Origin: JADMII01 sp036278595
GTDB taxonomy: Bacteria > Chloroflexota > Dehalococcoidia > DSTF01 > JACRBR01
Length of the DNA: 17,329 bases
Direction: 5' to 3'
Assembly: GCA_036278595.1 (NCBI GenBank)
Contig: DASUKS010000239.1
Location: forward strand, 1-17,329
Below are positions 1-7,210 of the stretch, in pieces. A program made the position numbers and the translations under genes. The notes under the pieces are model-generated. The model had not been told where the DNA came from and did no database searches. It saw nothing but the letters and a program-made list of their open reading frames with translations. Each line of letters begins with the position of its first letter. The first letter of the stretch is position 1.

Positions 1-90
1 GTCGCCGCGATGCGCAAGCTGCTCATCATCCTCAACGCCATGCTGCGCGACGGCTGCGCCTGGAATGCGTACCGGGCGCCTGCCGCATGA
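1..90 (+). CDS. C-terminal end of an IS110-family transposase (cut by window edge)
   Basis: Frame 1 is open from the first base to a TGA at 88-90 and encodes 29 residues. The stretch RKLLIILNAMLRDG is the kind of C-terminal signature seen in IS110-family (DEDD, recombinase-like) transposases, where an arginine-lysine-leucine-leucine segment and a conserved LNAMLRDG motif end the protein. The rest of the gene lies outside the window, so I cannot say whether the element is intact. The element end is not visible as a terminal inverted repeat, which fits IS110 elements, as they usually lack long ones. The identification rests on this short segment only. Confidence 0.65.
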   Translation, partial: VAAMRKLLIILNAMLRDGCAWNAYRAPAA

Positions 91-181
91 AACAGAAAAC
101 GGACCGAGGCACCGAGGCCGCGACCCGTCTCCCGTCCTACAGCCACCAAAGGAGCACGATGCATCATCTTCAAGACAGTTG

Positions 182-216
182 CTCTCCACTCGTTGGAGAG
201 GGGGCCGGGGGTGAGG
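182..216. repeat. Dispersed hairpin repeat, family 1, copy 1
   Basis: CTCTCCA (182-188) pairs with TGGAGAG (194-200) around a 5-nt loop and is followed by the tail GGGGCCGGGGGTGAGG. Related hairpins with a similar tail occur at 6512 and 10985. All three are intergenic. This copy sits between the transposase end and the GH3 gene. Confidence 0.6.
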
Positions 217-252
217 CGCGCGTTCGCCTGATCTTCTGCCTGCGCCATCACC

Positions 253-266
253 CGCCTATACTCGCC
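253..266 (+). promoter_or_regulatory. -10 element of the GH3 gene, probably leaderless transcript
   Basis: TATACT at 257-262 ends 7 nt before the ATG at 270, the usual distance from a -10 box to the transcription start. There is no Shine-Dalgarno sequence in front of the ATG. The 14-mer CGCCTATACTCGCC is repeated exactly at 4633-4646 in front of the M23 peptidase gene. No convincing -35 is seen. Confidence 0.5.
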
Positions 267-269
267 GCC

Positions 270-2663
270 ATGACCACCGACGACACCGCACCGATCGCCT
301 CCTTCGATGACGCGCGCGCCCGCGTCCGCGCAGGCGAAGACCCGGACGATGTCGCCCGCCGCTTCGTCGCCGCACTCACGCTCGATGAGAAGCTCTGGTG
401 CCTCGATGGCGACGAGGAGTTCTGGCCCGGCATGTTGCGCATGGCCGGCGGCGCCAGCGCCCGCGTCGCCGGCGGAGGCTACGCCCGTGATCCGTGGATC
501 GGCGCCCGCCTCCGCGATCGCGCCTACCCCGGCATCGCCTTCTCCGATGGCCCTCGCGGCGTCGCGGTCGGTACCAACACCTGCTTCCCCGTGTCGATGG
601 CACGCGGCGCCACCTGGGATCCCGACCTCGAGGAGCGGATCGGCGAGGCCGTCGGCCGCGAGCTGCGCGCGCGCGGCGCCAACCTCTTCGGCGGCGTCAA
701 CGTGAACCTCCTCCGCCACCCCGCGTGGGGCCGCGCGCAGGAAACCTACGGCGAAGACCCGCACCACGTCGGCGAGATGGGCGCCGCCCTCGCCCGCGGC
801 GTCCAGCGCCACGCGATGGCCTGCGTGAAGCACTACGCCATGAACTCCATCGAGAACGCCCGCTTCCAGGTCGATGTCCGCGCCGACGACCGCGCGCTCC
901 ACGAGGTCTACCTCCCGCACTTCAAGCGCGTGGTCGATGAAGGCGTCGCCTGCGTCATGTCCGCGTATAACTCCGTGAACGGCGACTGGTGCGGGCAGAA
1001 CCACGCGCTCCTCACCGACATCCTCCGCGACGAGTGGGGCTTCCGCGGCTACGTCATCTCCGACTGGATCTTCGGCCTCCGCGACGCCCCGAAGTCCGTG
1101 CTCGCCGGCCTCGATATCGAGATGCCGTTCCGCCAGCAGCGCATGCAGCACCTGCCGGCCGCGCTCGCCGAAGGCGCGATCAGGGAGGCCGACGTCGATC
1201 CGCTCGTCGCACACGTCGCCGCGACGCTCCTCCGCTTCGACGACGTGCTCTCGCGTCCGGCGCCCCCGGAGTCCGTCTGCGCGTCCGAAGAGCACCGCGC
1301 ACTCGCCTACGAGGCCGCCGCGAAGTCGATCGTCCTGCTGAAGAACGAAGGCGAAGCCGGCCCCCTGCTCCCGCTCGATGCGAAACAGCTCAAGCGCGTC
1401 GCCGTCCTCGGCCGCCTCGCCGCCGTCCCGAACCTCGGCGATCGCGGCTCCAGCAACGTCACGCCACCCTCCGTCGTGACGCCGCTCGACGGCCTGCGCG
1501 CCGCCCTCCCCGGCGTCGAGATAACGCACGCCGCCGGCGCCGACCTCGATGAAGCCGCGCGCGTCGCCCGCGATGCCGACGCCGTGATCGTCGTCGTCGG
1601 CTGCACGTACGAAGACGAGGGCGAGTACATCTCCGCGCAGCCGGAGCTGTTCATGGCGACCGCGCCCCCGCGTCCGCCTCGCCCTGAGCGCCCGGAGCCG
1701 GAGCGCCGGCCGCGACCGGAGCCGGCGCCATCCGAGCGAACGGAGCGCGACCAGGGATTTGCGCTTGGCGGCGATCGCGCGTCGCTCGACCTGTCGCCTG
1801 CCGACGAAGCGCTCGTGCACATCGCCGCGACCGCGAACGCGCGCACCGCCGTCGCCCTGATGGGCGGCAGCGCGATCATGGTCGAGCGCTGGCACGACGA
1901 GCCCGCCGCCATCCTGATGCTCTGGTATCCCGGCATGGAGGGCGGCCGCGCGCTCGCCGACGTGCTTCTCGGCAGGGTCAACCCCACCGGTCGCCTACCC
2001 TTCGCCGTCCCCACCGACGCCGCGCACCTGCCGTTCTTCGACCGCGCCGCGCACGAGATCACGTACGACCTCTTCCACGGCCAGTGGCTCCTCGACCGCG
2101 ACGCCCACGCCGCGCGTTACCCCTTCGGTTTCGGCCTCTCCTATACCCCTCATGCCGCGATCACCGAAGCCACGGTCAGCTCGGCCGATCTCCCTGACCG
2201 CACGGACCGGATGCCGGCCGCCGACGCCGAGCGCTCCGCACAGTCATCGAACGACACGGCGACCGAAGTCCGGCATCCGTCCGTCAATCGCGCTCGCACT
2301 TCGGTGTCGGCGAACGACACACCGGCCGGCACCGCGCAGCCCGGCGTCGTCATCTCCGCGCAGATCACGAACGACAGCGATCGCGCCGCGACCGAGGTCG
2401 TGCAGGTGTACTACGCCGTCCCGCAGTCGCACTTCGCCCGCCCGCAGCGCCGCCTCGCCGCCTTCGCGCGCGTCGATGTGCCCCCGCGCTCATCGCTGCG
2501 GGTCGAGCTTCCGGTCCCCTTCGATCGCGTCGCCGTCCGCGACAATGGCGGCTGGCTCGTCGAAGCCGGCACCTACGAATTCACCGTCGCCCGCCACGCC
2601 CACGACCCCGGAGCGATCACAGCGAGCATCGACCTCCCGGAACGCCGCGCCCGAAGCAGGTAG
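270..2663 (+). CDS. Glycoside hydrolase family 3 protein (beta-glucosidase-like)
   Basis: A 797-residue GH3 enzyme, expected to release terminal beta-linked glucose or a related sugar from oligosaccharides or glycosides. The N-terminal barrel shows the LLRHPAWGRAQETYGEDP-type motif, the KH pair (K187-H188) that binds substrate, and the nucleophile D265 in VISDW. The C-terminal sandwich starts near KSIVLLKNEG and carries DEGEY (E450/E452, candidate acid/base region) and GGDRASL. A fibronectin-III-like domain ends the protein (TEVVQVYY). The frame is open from 87, but ATG 270 is chosen because it opens the family-like sequence and follows a TATACT box. No signal peptide is seen, so it is probably cytoplasmic. 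Two low-complexity segments, Pro/Arg/Glu-rich around residues 465-500 and Ser/Thr/Ala-rich around 636-690, interrupt conserved blocks. Exact substrate cannot be deduced. Confidence 0.9.
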   Translation: MTTDDTAPIASFDDARARVRAGEDPDDVARRFVAALTLDEKLWCLDGDEEFWPGMLRMAGGASARVAGGGYARDPWIGARLRDRAYPGIAFSDGPRGVAVGTNTCFPVSMARGATWDPDLEERIGEAVGRELRARGANLFGGVNVNLLRHPAWGRAQETYGEDPHHVGEMGAALARGVQRHAMACVKHYAMNSIENARFQVDVRADDRALHEVYLPHFKRVVDEGVACVMSAYNSVNGDWCGQNHALLTDILRDEWGFRGYVISDWIFGLRDAPKSVLAGLDIEMPFRQQRMQHLPAALAEGAIREADVDPLVAHVAATLLRFDDVLSRPAPPESVCASEEHRALAYEAAAKSIVLLKNEGEAGPLLPLDAKQLKRVAVLGRLAAVPNLGDRGSSNVTPPSVVTPLDGLRAALPGVEITHAAGADLDEAARVARDADAVIVVVGCTYEDEGEYISAQPELFMATAPPRPPRPERPEPERRPRPEPAPSERTERDQGFALGGDRASLDLSPADEALVHIAATANARTAVALMGGSAIMVERWHDEPAAILMLWYPGMEGGRALADVLLGRVNPTGRLPFAVPTDAAHLPFFDRAAHEITYDLFHGQWLLDRDAHAARYPFGFGLSYTPHAAITEATVSSADLPDRTDRMPAADAERSAQSSNDTATEVRHPSVNRARTSVSANDTPAGTAQPGVVISAQITNDSDRAATEVVQVYYAVPQSHFARPQRRLAAFARVDVPPRSSLRVELPVPFDRVAVRDNGGWLVEAGTYEFTVARHAHDPGAITASIDLPERRARSR

Positions 2664-2670
2664 GGCTGGA

Positions 2671-2698
2671 GCGCGAGCAACAAGCGGCACGCTTGCGC
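2671..2698. terminator. Hairpin between convergent genes, possible bidirectional terminator
   Basis: GCGCGAGC (2671-2678) pairs with GCTTGCGC (2691-2698), with one G-T pair and a 12-nt loop. It lies 7 nt after the GH3 stop and before the end of the convergent protease gene. No T-run follows. Confidence 0.4.
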
Positions 2699-2734
2699 AT
2701 CCCGACGGGCCGGGCGGTGAGGTAGCGCGCGGCG

Positions 2735-4525
2735 TTAGTGCTGCTTCGGCGCGAGCGACTGCAAGAACGCAATCGCCTCCTTCGCCGTGCCGACCTGCAC
2801 CACCTTGATCTTCCCCGCGACCGCCTTCGCGTCGGCGTAGTTGTCCTTCGGCACCAGGAAGTACTGCGCCCCCGCCTGCTCCGCCGCCGCCACCTTCTGC
2901 TGCACGCCGCCGATCGCCCCCACGTTGCCGTCGAGGTCGATCGTCCCGGTGCCTGCGATCTTGTGCCCGCCCGTCAGGTCGCCCGGCGTCAGCGCGTCGT
3001 ACACCGCCAGCGTGAACATCAGCCCCGCCGAAGGTCCGCCCGCCACCTTCTCCGGCGTGATCGACACCGGGAACGGCATGTCCACCCGCTGCGACGTCGG
3101 CGCGACGCTGATCCCGATCAGCATCCTCCCCGTGCTGCTGTCCTTGTACAGCGGCACCTCGAACGTCTTGTCCTGACCGTCGCGCCGCACGCCGAGCGTC
3201 GCCGTCGTGCTCCCCGCCTGCGACGCGAGCACCGGCGAGATGTCATCCGGCGCGTTCACCGGCGTCCCATCGACCGATGTGATCTCGTCGCCCGGAAGCA
3301 GCACGCCGTTCGCGTGGCTCTCCGGCGAGATCGCAGCGATCGTCGCGCCGATGTTCACCACGCTCGCCTTGAAGCCTGCGAGTTGCAGCCCGACGACTGA
3401 CGCCGTCTGCTCGCTCTGCAGCAGGTCGCTCACGCCCTGCCGCGCCACCTGCTGCGGCGAGGTGTTCGCCGGGACGATGTTTTTCGCCGCCGTGATCTGG
3501 ATCGCCGGGTCCGTCTTGGCGTACAGCCACTCGCCGACCACGATCGGCGCCTGCGGGATCACCGTCGTCAGGATCAGCTGTCCGCGACTCTCGTGCGCGT
3601 GCTCCGGCGGCACGTGCACCATCGATGCCACCGACGCGGTCGGGCCCGGCGCCTCCATCCCGAGGTTCGTCGGCAGCAGCATCACCGGCAGGAACGCCAG
3701 CATCGCCGCGCTCACGACGATGCCCCCCGCCCCGAGCGCGCGCCGCATGGCCCCGAGCTTCGCGCCCACCGCCACGCTTGGCGCCGCGCCCGCCTCCCAC
3801 GCCAGCTCGACCGCGATCAGCGCCATGATGCCGAGCGTGATCGCGCTCGTCTCGTGGCTGAAGCGCAGCCGCTCCCACGCCAGGAACGCCGCCCATCCGG
3901 CCAGCGCAACCACGGCCACCCAGCCGAGCGCGTACGCGGCCCGGTGCCCCGCCCGCCGGTCACCGAGGGTTCGCCACGCGAGCGCGCGTATCAGGCGCCC
4001 GCCGTCGAACGGGTACGCCGGCGCCAGGTTCAGCACGCCGGCGCCGAGGTTCGCGAACAGCAGGAAGACCGTCACCGTCTGCACGAAGTTCCCGGGGTTG
4101 ATCAGCCACGCCCCGTACGCGACCAGCCCCAGCGCGACATTCACCGCCGTCCCGGCCGCCGCGATCAGGCCTTCCGTCTCGGGATCGGCCGCCTCCGGCC
4201 ACGTCTGCGCCGCGTCGCCGCCCGGGTACATCGGGATGCGCTCCGGCGCCGGACTGCCCGTCATCCGCGCCGCGACGATGTGCGCCGCGCCGTGCGCGAC
4301 CAGGCTCACCGCGCACCCGGCGAAGATCACCGCCGTGGCGAGCCACATCTCGCTGCCGCTGAGCGAGACGCCGACGATCGGCACGTAGTAGGCGCGCAGC
4401 AGCCAGACGAGGCCCGGCGCGAAGAGTAGCCACAGCGGCCCGAACGCCAGCGAGCTCTGCCCGATCGGCAGGGAGACGCCCGGACGCACCGTCCGCCACA
4501 GCCGTACCCGCTGCGTGATCGTCAT
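2735..4525 (-). CDS. S2P-like (M50) membrane domain fused to PDZ and Lon-type protease domains
   Basis: A 596-residue membrane protein. Residues ~25-285 are hydrophobic and look like a site-2-protease core: HGAAH (H78, H82) stands where HExxH is expected, and NLAPAYPFDGGR (D174) is the second metal motif. The catalytic Glu is replaced by Gly, so the M50 part is probably inactive. A further membrane segment (around AMLAFLPVMLL) leads to an extracytoplasmic part with a PDZ domain (~385-455) and a YlbL-like Lon (S16) domain (~475-590) with GGPSAG (S499) and GGVQQK (K544), the Ser-Lys dyad. That domain looks active. Known PDZ-Lon proteins have one N-terminal anchor, so the S2P part is an addition. 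Start: the frame is open to 4573, and ATG 4525 or 4543 are both possible. I chose 4525 because a TATGGT box lies just upstream. Substrate unknown. Confidence 0.8.
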   Translation of the reverse strand: MTITQRVRLWRTVRPGVSLPIGQSSLAFGPLWLLFAPGLVWLLRAYYVPIVGVSLSGSEMWLATAVIFAGCAVSLVAHGAAHIVAARMTGSPAPERIPMYPGGDAAQTWPEAADPETEGLIAAAGTAVNVALGLVAYGAWLINPGNFVQTVTVFLLFANLGAGVLNLAPAYPFDGGRLIRALAWRTLGDRRAGHRAAYALGWVAVVALAGWAAFLAWERLRFSHETSAITLGIMALIAVELAWEAGAAPSVAVGAKLGAMRRALGAGGIVVSAAMLAFLPVMLLPTNLGMEAPGPTASVASMVHVPPEHAHESRGQLILTTVIPQAPIVVGEWLYAKTDPAIQITAAKNIVPANTSPQQVARQGVSDLLQSEQTASVVGLQLAGFKASVVNIGATIAAISPESHANGVLLPGDEITSVDGTPVNAPDDISPVLASQAGSTTATLGVRRDGQDKTFEVPLYKDSSTGRMLIGISVAPTSQRVDMPFPVSITPEKVAGGPSAGLMFTLAVYDALTPGDLTGGHKIAGTGTIDLDGNVGAIGGVQQKVAAAEQAGAQYFLVPKDNYADAKAVAGKIKVVQVGTAKEAIAFLQSLAPKQH

Positions 4526-4532
4526 CAGTGAA

Positions 4533-4543
4533 ATGGTAACCAT
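4533..4543. promoter_or_regulatory. Palindrome and possible -10 box at the start of the S2P-PDZ-Lon gene
   Basis: ATGGTAACCAT is a perfect inverted repeat with one central base. On the minus strand it overlaps TATGGT (4544-4539), a possible -10, with the chosen ATG at 4525. This would give a 5' leader of only a few bases. A repressor site is possible but not shown. Confidence 0.3.
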
Positions 4544-4632
4544 AACCGCCGACCGGGGCCGCGCGACCTGCACGGCCTCGCGCGATTCACGCGCCCTCGT
4601 GCTCCCGTCACCTGTACCCTCGGCCGAAGTCG

Positions 4633-4646
4633 CGCCTATACTCGCC
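4633..4646 (+). promoter_or_regulatory. -10 element of the M23 peptidase gene, probably leaderless transcript
   Basis: TATACT at 4637-4642 ends 5 nt before the GTG at 4648. The 14-mer CGCCTATACTCGCC is identical to the one at 253-266 in front of the GH3 gene. There is no Shine-Dalgarno sequence. Confidence 0.5.
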
Positions 4647-4647
4647 C

Positions 4648-5631
4648 GTGCCCTCGCGCCTCCGTCCGGGATCTGCGCTCATCGCCGTCGCCCTCGTGCT
4701 CCTCACCGCGAGCGCCTGCTCGACGTCCGCCAGCGGCCACGAGGCTGCGCGCGAGACCGCCGTTGCCTTCCTCGCCACCGTCACCGCCGCGCCGCCGACG
4801 CCGGTGCCCACACCCGCCCCGCCTTCGGCCGCCGCGCGCTTCCCCTACCTGGGCCCGACGGCCTCGCTCGCTCAGGGCAGCACCCTCATCGTTCGCATCC
4901 CACGCGACGGCGCGGCGAGCGCCATCACCACCTTCCTCTCACACGACGACCCGATGCTTGCCGACGGCGACGACTTCTGGGTGCCCGTCGGCGCCACGGC
5001 CGACACACCGCCCGGCGCGCACGAGCTCGATATCAGTTCCTACGACGCGCACGGCGCGGAGGTTGCGACCCGACGCGCGACCGTCGTCGTCACCGCGACC
5101 GACTACCCGTCGGAGGACGTCGACCTGTCGTCGCAGGGCGCCGACTCGCTCGAAGGCCAGCAGGCCGTGCTCGAGGACCAGATCCGCGCGCGCGTCTTCT
5201 CGGAGTTCATCCCCGAGAAGCTGTGGGAGTCGCCGTTCATCGTGCCTGTCGCCGGCCCCGTCACAAGCCCGTTCGGCATCGGCCGGATCTACAACGGCGG
5301 CGCCGTCACCGGCTTCCACCCCGGCACGGACATCGCCGCCGATGCGGGCACCCCCGTGCGTGCCGCCGCCTCCGGTCGCGTTGCCTTCATGGGGCTTCTG
5401 CCATCGCGCGGCCTCTCGGTGGTCATCGATCACGGTCTCGGCGTCTTTACCGGCTACCACCATCTCTCGAAGACCGATGTGACGCTGGGCCAGAGCGTCA
5501 TGCAGGGCGAGGCGCTTGGCGAGATCGGCAGCACCGGCGCTTCGACAGGCCCGCACCTCCACTGGGAGCTCATCGTCGGCGGCCTCAACGTCGACGCGAT
5601 GCTCTGGACCTCCCCCGCCGCCGTCCCCTGA
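4648..5631 (+). CDS. M23 (LytM-type) metallopeptidase, predicted lipoprotein
   Basis: A 327-residue exported protein, probably a peptidoglycan endopeptidase. Residues 1-23 form a lipoprotein signal: Arg-rich start, hydrophobic core (ALIAVALVLL), then a lipobox-like ASAC with C24 as the lipidated cysteine (Ala rather than Leu at -3, somewhat weak). Residues ~25-190 are a Pro/Thr-rich spacer and a beta-rich region. The M23 domain covers ~200-320 with metal ligands H224 and D228 in FHPGTD, H271/H272 in GYHHLS, and H303/H305 in HLHW. All catalytic positions seem present, so it is likely active rather than a regulatory LytM factor. GTG 4648 is the start because it gives the complete signal peptide and follows a -10 box. 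It is divergent from the S2P-PDZ-Lon gene, another envelope protein. Confidence 0.88.
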   Translation: MPSRLRPGSALIAVALVLLTASACSTSASGHEAARETAVAFLATVTAAPPTPVPTPAPPSAAARFPYLGPTASLAQGSTLIVRIPRDGAASAITTFLSHDDPMLADGDDFWVPVGATADTPPGAHELDISSYDAHGAEVATRRATVVVTATDYPSEDVDLSSQGADSLEGQQAVLEDQIRARVFSEFIPEKLWESPFIVPVAGPVTSPFGIGRIYNGGAVTGFHPGTDIAADAGTPVRAAASGRVAFMGLLPSRGLSVVIDHGLGVFTGYHHLSKTDVTLGQSVMQGEALGEIGSTGASTGPHLHWELIVGGLNVDAMLWTSPAAVP

Positions 5632-5646
5632 CTGCCGATCCGGTAG

Positions 5647-5668
5647 GGGCGGGCCTACGTGCCCGCCC
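5647..5668. terminator. GC hairpin after the M23 gene, possible terminator or dispersed repeat
   Basis: GGGCGGGC (5647-5654) pairs perfectly with GCCCGCCC (5661-5668) around CTACGT, 15 nt after the stop. No T-run follows. Sequences of the GTAGGGGCGGGCC type are often dispersed repeats, so the role as terminator is not certain. Confidence 0.5.
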
Positions 5669-5713
5669 GCTCGCCGTAACCCGCCCGCATTGAGAGCTTT
5701 ACCCACCTGCGAG

Positions 5714-5742
5714 TTGAATCGCATCACGATTCGGCACATGAT
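5714..5742 (+). promoter_or_regulatory. Candidate sigma-70-type promoter of the AhpD-like gene
   Basis: TTGAAT (5714-5719) and CATGAT (5737-5742) are separated by 17 nt. Each hexamer matches the consensus in four of six positions. A start near 5749 would give a leader of about 30 nt that includes the CTGGAGGA ribosome binding site in front of ATG 5778. Confidence 0.4.
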
Positions 5743-5777
5743 GAATGGGAGAGAGATAGGACGACTGGAGGACCGCG

Positions 5778-6263
5778 ATGACCGCAAGACTAGACTACCG
5801 CACGCTCGCCGGCGATGGCGTCGCGAAGATCGGGCAGATCGAGCAATACCTGGCCACCAGCACCATCGAGCGGCCGCTGCGCGAGTTGGTGAAGCTGCGC
5901 GCCTCGCAGATCAACGGCTGCGCCTTCTGCATCGACATGCACACGAAGGATGCGCGCGCCAACGGCGAGACGGAACAGCGCCTCTACGGCCTCACCGCCT
6001 GGCGCGAGACGCCGTTCTACAGCGAGCGGGAGCGCGCTGCCCTCGCCTGGACCGAAGCCCTCACGCTGATCTCGACCAACGACGTCCCGGACGAGCTGTA
6101 CGAGGCGACGCGAGAATGGTTCGACGAGCGCGAGATCGTCGACCTCACGCTTGCCATCATCGCCATCAACTCGTGGAACCGCCTCGCGATCAGCTTCCGC
6201 ACACCGCCCGGCAGCTACCAGCCACGCGCCGCGCGCCAGACCGAAGCCCCGGCATCACGCTGA
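5778..6263 (+). CDS. AhpD / carboxymuconolactone decarboxylase-family protein
   Basis: A 161-residue, all-helical protein with the AhpD core: VKLRASQINGCAFC followed by IDMH, giving C48, C51 and H55. This CxxCxxxH arrangement is the redox site of alkylhydroperoxidase-type members, which reduce peroxides with a thiol partner. The region EREIVDLTLAIIAINSWNR is the second conserved helix of the family. The length is close to that of other AhpD-like proteins. The start is fixed by CTGGAGGA just upstream of ATG 5778. It appears to be a single-gene unit with its own promoter. An antioxidant role is likely, but the donor and the peroxide are unknown. No lipoamide-linked neighbour (ahpC, lpd) is present. 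Confidence 0.88.
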   Translation: MTARLDYRTLAGDGVAKIGQIEQYLATSTIERPLRELVKLRASQINGCAFCIDMHTKDARANGETEQRLYGLTAWRETPFYSERERAALAWTEALTLISTNDVPDELYEATREWFDEREIVDLTLAIIAINSWNRLAISFRTPPGSYQPRAARQTEAPASR

Positions 6264-6342
6264 CTCTGGCGCGCGACCGGTCGCATAGGGCATCGCGCTC
6301 GTCATGATTCAGCGGAGCGGCGCCTGCGTGAAACGCCGAATA

Positions 6343-6366
6343 GCCGCGCAGCTTCAGCCGCGCCGC
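6343..6366. repeat. Dispersed hairpin repeat, family 2, copy A
   Basis: GCCGCGCAGC-TTCA-GCCGCGCCGC forms a stem with 8 of 10 pairs and a TTCA loop. It is a diverged copy of the element at 6441-6464 and 10299-10320. Confidence 0.5.
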
Positions 6367-6388
6367 CACATCGCGCACAGCGCGCAAT

Positions 6389-6404
6389 GTTTTCACGTGA
6401 AACA
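6389..6404. other. parS-like palindrome
   Basis: GTTTTCACGTGAAACA matches the ParB-binding consensus TGTTTCACGTGAAACA in 14 of 16 positions, differing only at the two outermost left bases. Equivalently, it is the perfect palindrome ATGTTTCACGTGAAACAT with one T inserted. It is in the gene-free spacer between convergent genes. No parA or parB is in the window, so binding is a prediction. Confidence 0.45.
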
Positions 6405-6440
6405 TCCCTCCGGCACAAGCGTGCGGAGCGGAAGACAGTA

Positions 6441-6464
6441 GCGGCGTGGCTTCAGCTACGCCGC
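6441..6464. repeat. Dispersed hairpin repeat, family 2, copy B
   Basis: GCGGCGTGGC-TTCA-GCTACGCCGC is a 10-bp stem with one G-T pair and a TTCA loop, preceded by AGTA. Copy C at 10299 shares the left arm and the loop type. Confidence 0.6.
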
Positions 6465-6511
6465 AGAAATGGCGCAGCCTCATCACTACACCAGGAGAAG
6501 GAACACGATCT

Positions 6512-6533
6512 CCCCTTCCCTTTAGGGAAGGGG
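6512..6533. repeat. Dispersed hairpin repeat, family 1, copy 2
   Basis: CCCCTTCCCT (6512-6521) pairs perfectly with AGGGAAGGGG (6524-6533). The tail CTGGGGGTTAGGTCGC resembles the tails of the copies at 182 and 10985. It may also help end transcription between the convergent genes. Confidence 0.6.
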
Positions 6534-6586
6534 CTGGGGGTTAGGTCGCAGCGCCACCCAGCAGTCCACACCACCATCAGCCCCCT

Positions 6587-6613
6587 CATCTGTGCCATCT
6601 GTGTCATCTGTGG
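6587..6613. repeat. Three tandem 9-nt direct repeats (CATCTGTGN)
   Basis: CATCTGTG occurs three times with a strict 9-nt period at 6587, 6596 and 6605, the ninth base being C, T and G. It begins about 30 nt past the DUF2249 stop. The spacer 6264-6643 otherwise holds only the hairpins and the parS-like site described, and no gene. Confidence 0.7.
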
Positions 6614-6643
6614 CTAACGGGAAAATCGGCGCGTATCTGCGGA

Positions 6644-7126
6644 TCACCCGCGGTAGAACCGCACCTGCCACGCGCCGTCCTCGAGCCGCGTCGTCTCGTG
6701 CGCGAACCCGCGCTGCGCCATCGCCTCGTACAGCGGCACCGGCTCGAACACGTTGATCACCCGCAGCTCCTGCTCCGCGCCCAGCCCCTCCGCCGCGCCC
6801 ATGATGCGCGCGAACGGCTCACGTCCCGCGCGGATGTCATCGCGCACGTCCACCACGACGGTGTTGCCCTCCACCGGCTCTGCCGCCGCCGCGCCGCCGA
6901 CCTTCTCGATGCGCACCACCCAGCGCTCGGGGCCTTCCTCCTGCGGGATCCACGCCACCTGTCCCTCGCGCTCCGCCTGGAACTGGTAGAAGAGCGGCTT
7001 CGGGTCGTGGTCGTTGATCAGCAGGATCGCGTCGCCCGCCTTGATGCTGTCGAACGTCGCGAAGATCCGCGGGTGCCGCTCACGCGGGACCATGTTCCGC
7101 ACGTCGATTGTCGTCTCGCTGGCCAT
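6644..7126 (-). CDS. Tandem DUF2249 protein
   Basis: A 160-residue soluble protein with two DUF2249 domains. The first (residues ~6-75) is very typical: IDVR, then RHPRIFATFD, then INDHDPKPLFYQF and a final EEGPERWVVRI. The second (~88-158) is shorter and more diverged: VVVDVRDDIRAG, RVINVFEPVPLYEAM, WQVRFYR. DUF2249 has a TusA-like fold and is often found beside hemerythrin, NnrS and Crp/Fnr genes in denitrification or NO-stress loci. Its biochemical role is not established. The start at 7126 is set by GGAGGAA six nt upstream, although the frame is open to 7144. It is co-oriented with and 84 nt downstream of the Crp/Fnr gene. An operator-like site lies between them (7188-7201), so it probably has its own regulated promoter. 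Confidence 0.88.
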   Translation of the reverse strand: MASETTIDVRNMVPRERHPRIFATFDSIKAGDAILLINDHDPKPLFYQFQAEREGQVAWIPQEEGPERWVVRIEKVGGAAAAEPVEGNTVVVDVRDDIRAGREPFARIMGAAEGLGAEQELRVINVFEPVPLYEAMAQRGFAHETTRLEDGAWQVRFYRG

Positions 7127-7187
7127 GAGTTCCTCCACTTCCATCCGGTCGTCGAGGACATCGTCGCACTACGACCGTGCCGCCGCC

Positions 7188-7201
7188 GTAACAAAAGTCA
7201 C
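7188..7201. promoter_or_regulatory. Candidate Crp/Fnr-family operator upstream of the DUF2249 gene
   Basis: GTAACAAAAGTCAC is a 5-N4-5 inverted repeat with one mismatch, and can also be read as GTAA-N6-TCAC, close to the CRP core GTGA-N6-TCAC. It matches the site at the start of the Crp/Fnr gene (7892-7905) in nine of ten half-site positions. Confidence 0.45.
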
Positions 7202-7210
7202 GCCGCGGCC

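Noticed and set aside
1307..2062. Long minus-strand frame inside the GH3 gene
   Set aside because: Antisense shadow of a well-supported enzyme, with Ser/Arg-rich low-complexity translation and no recognisable domain.
6190..6486. Minus-strand frame starting MFHVKT
   Set aside because: The start falls on the parS-like palindrome, there is no ribosome binding site, and the frame runs through the repeat region and into the end of the AhpD-like gene.
6264..6643. Replication origin suggested by the parS-like site plus direct repeats
   Set aside because: No DnaA boxes, AT-rich region or origin genes are present.
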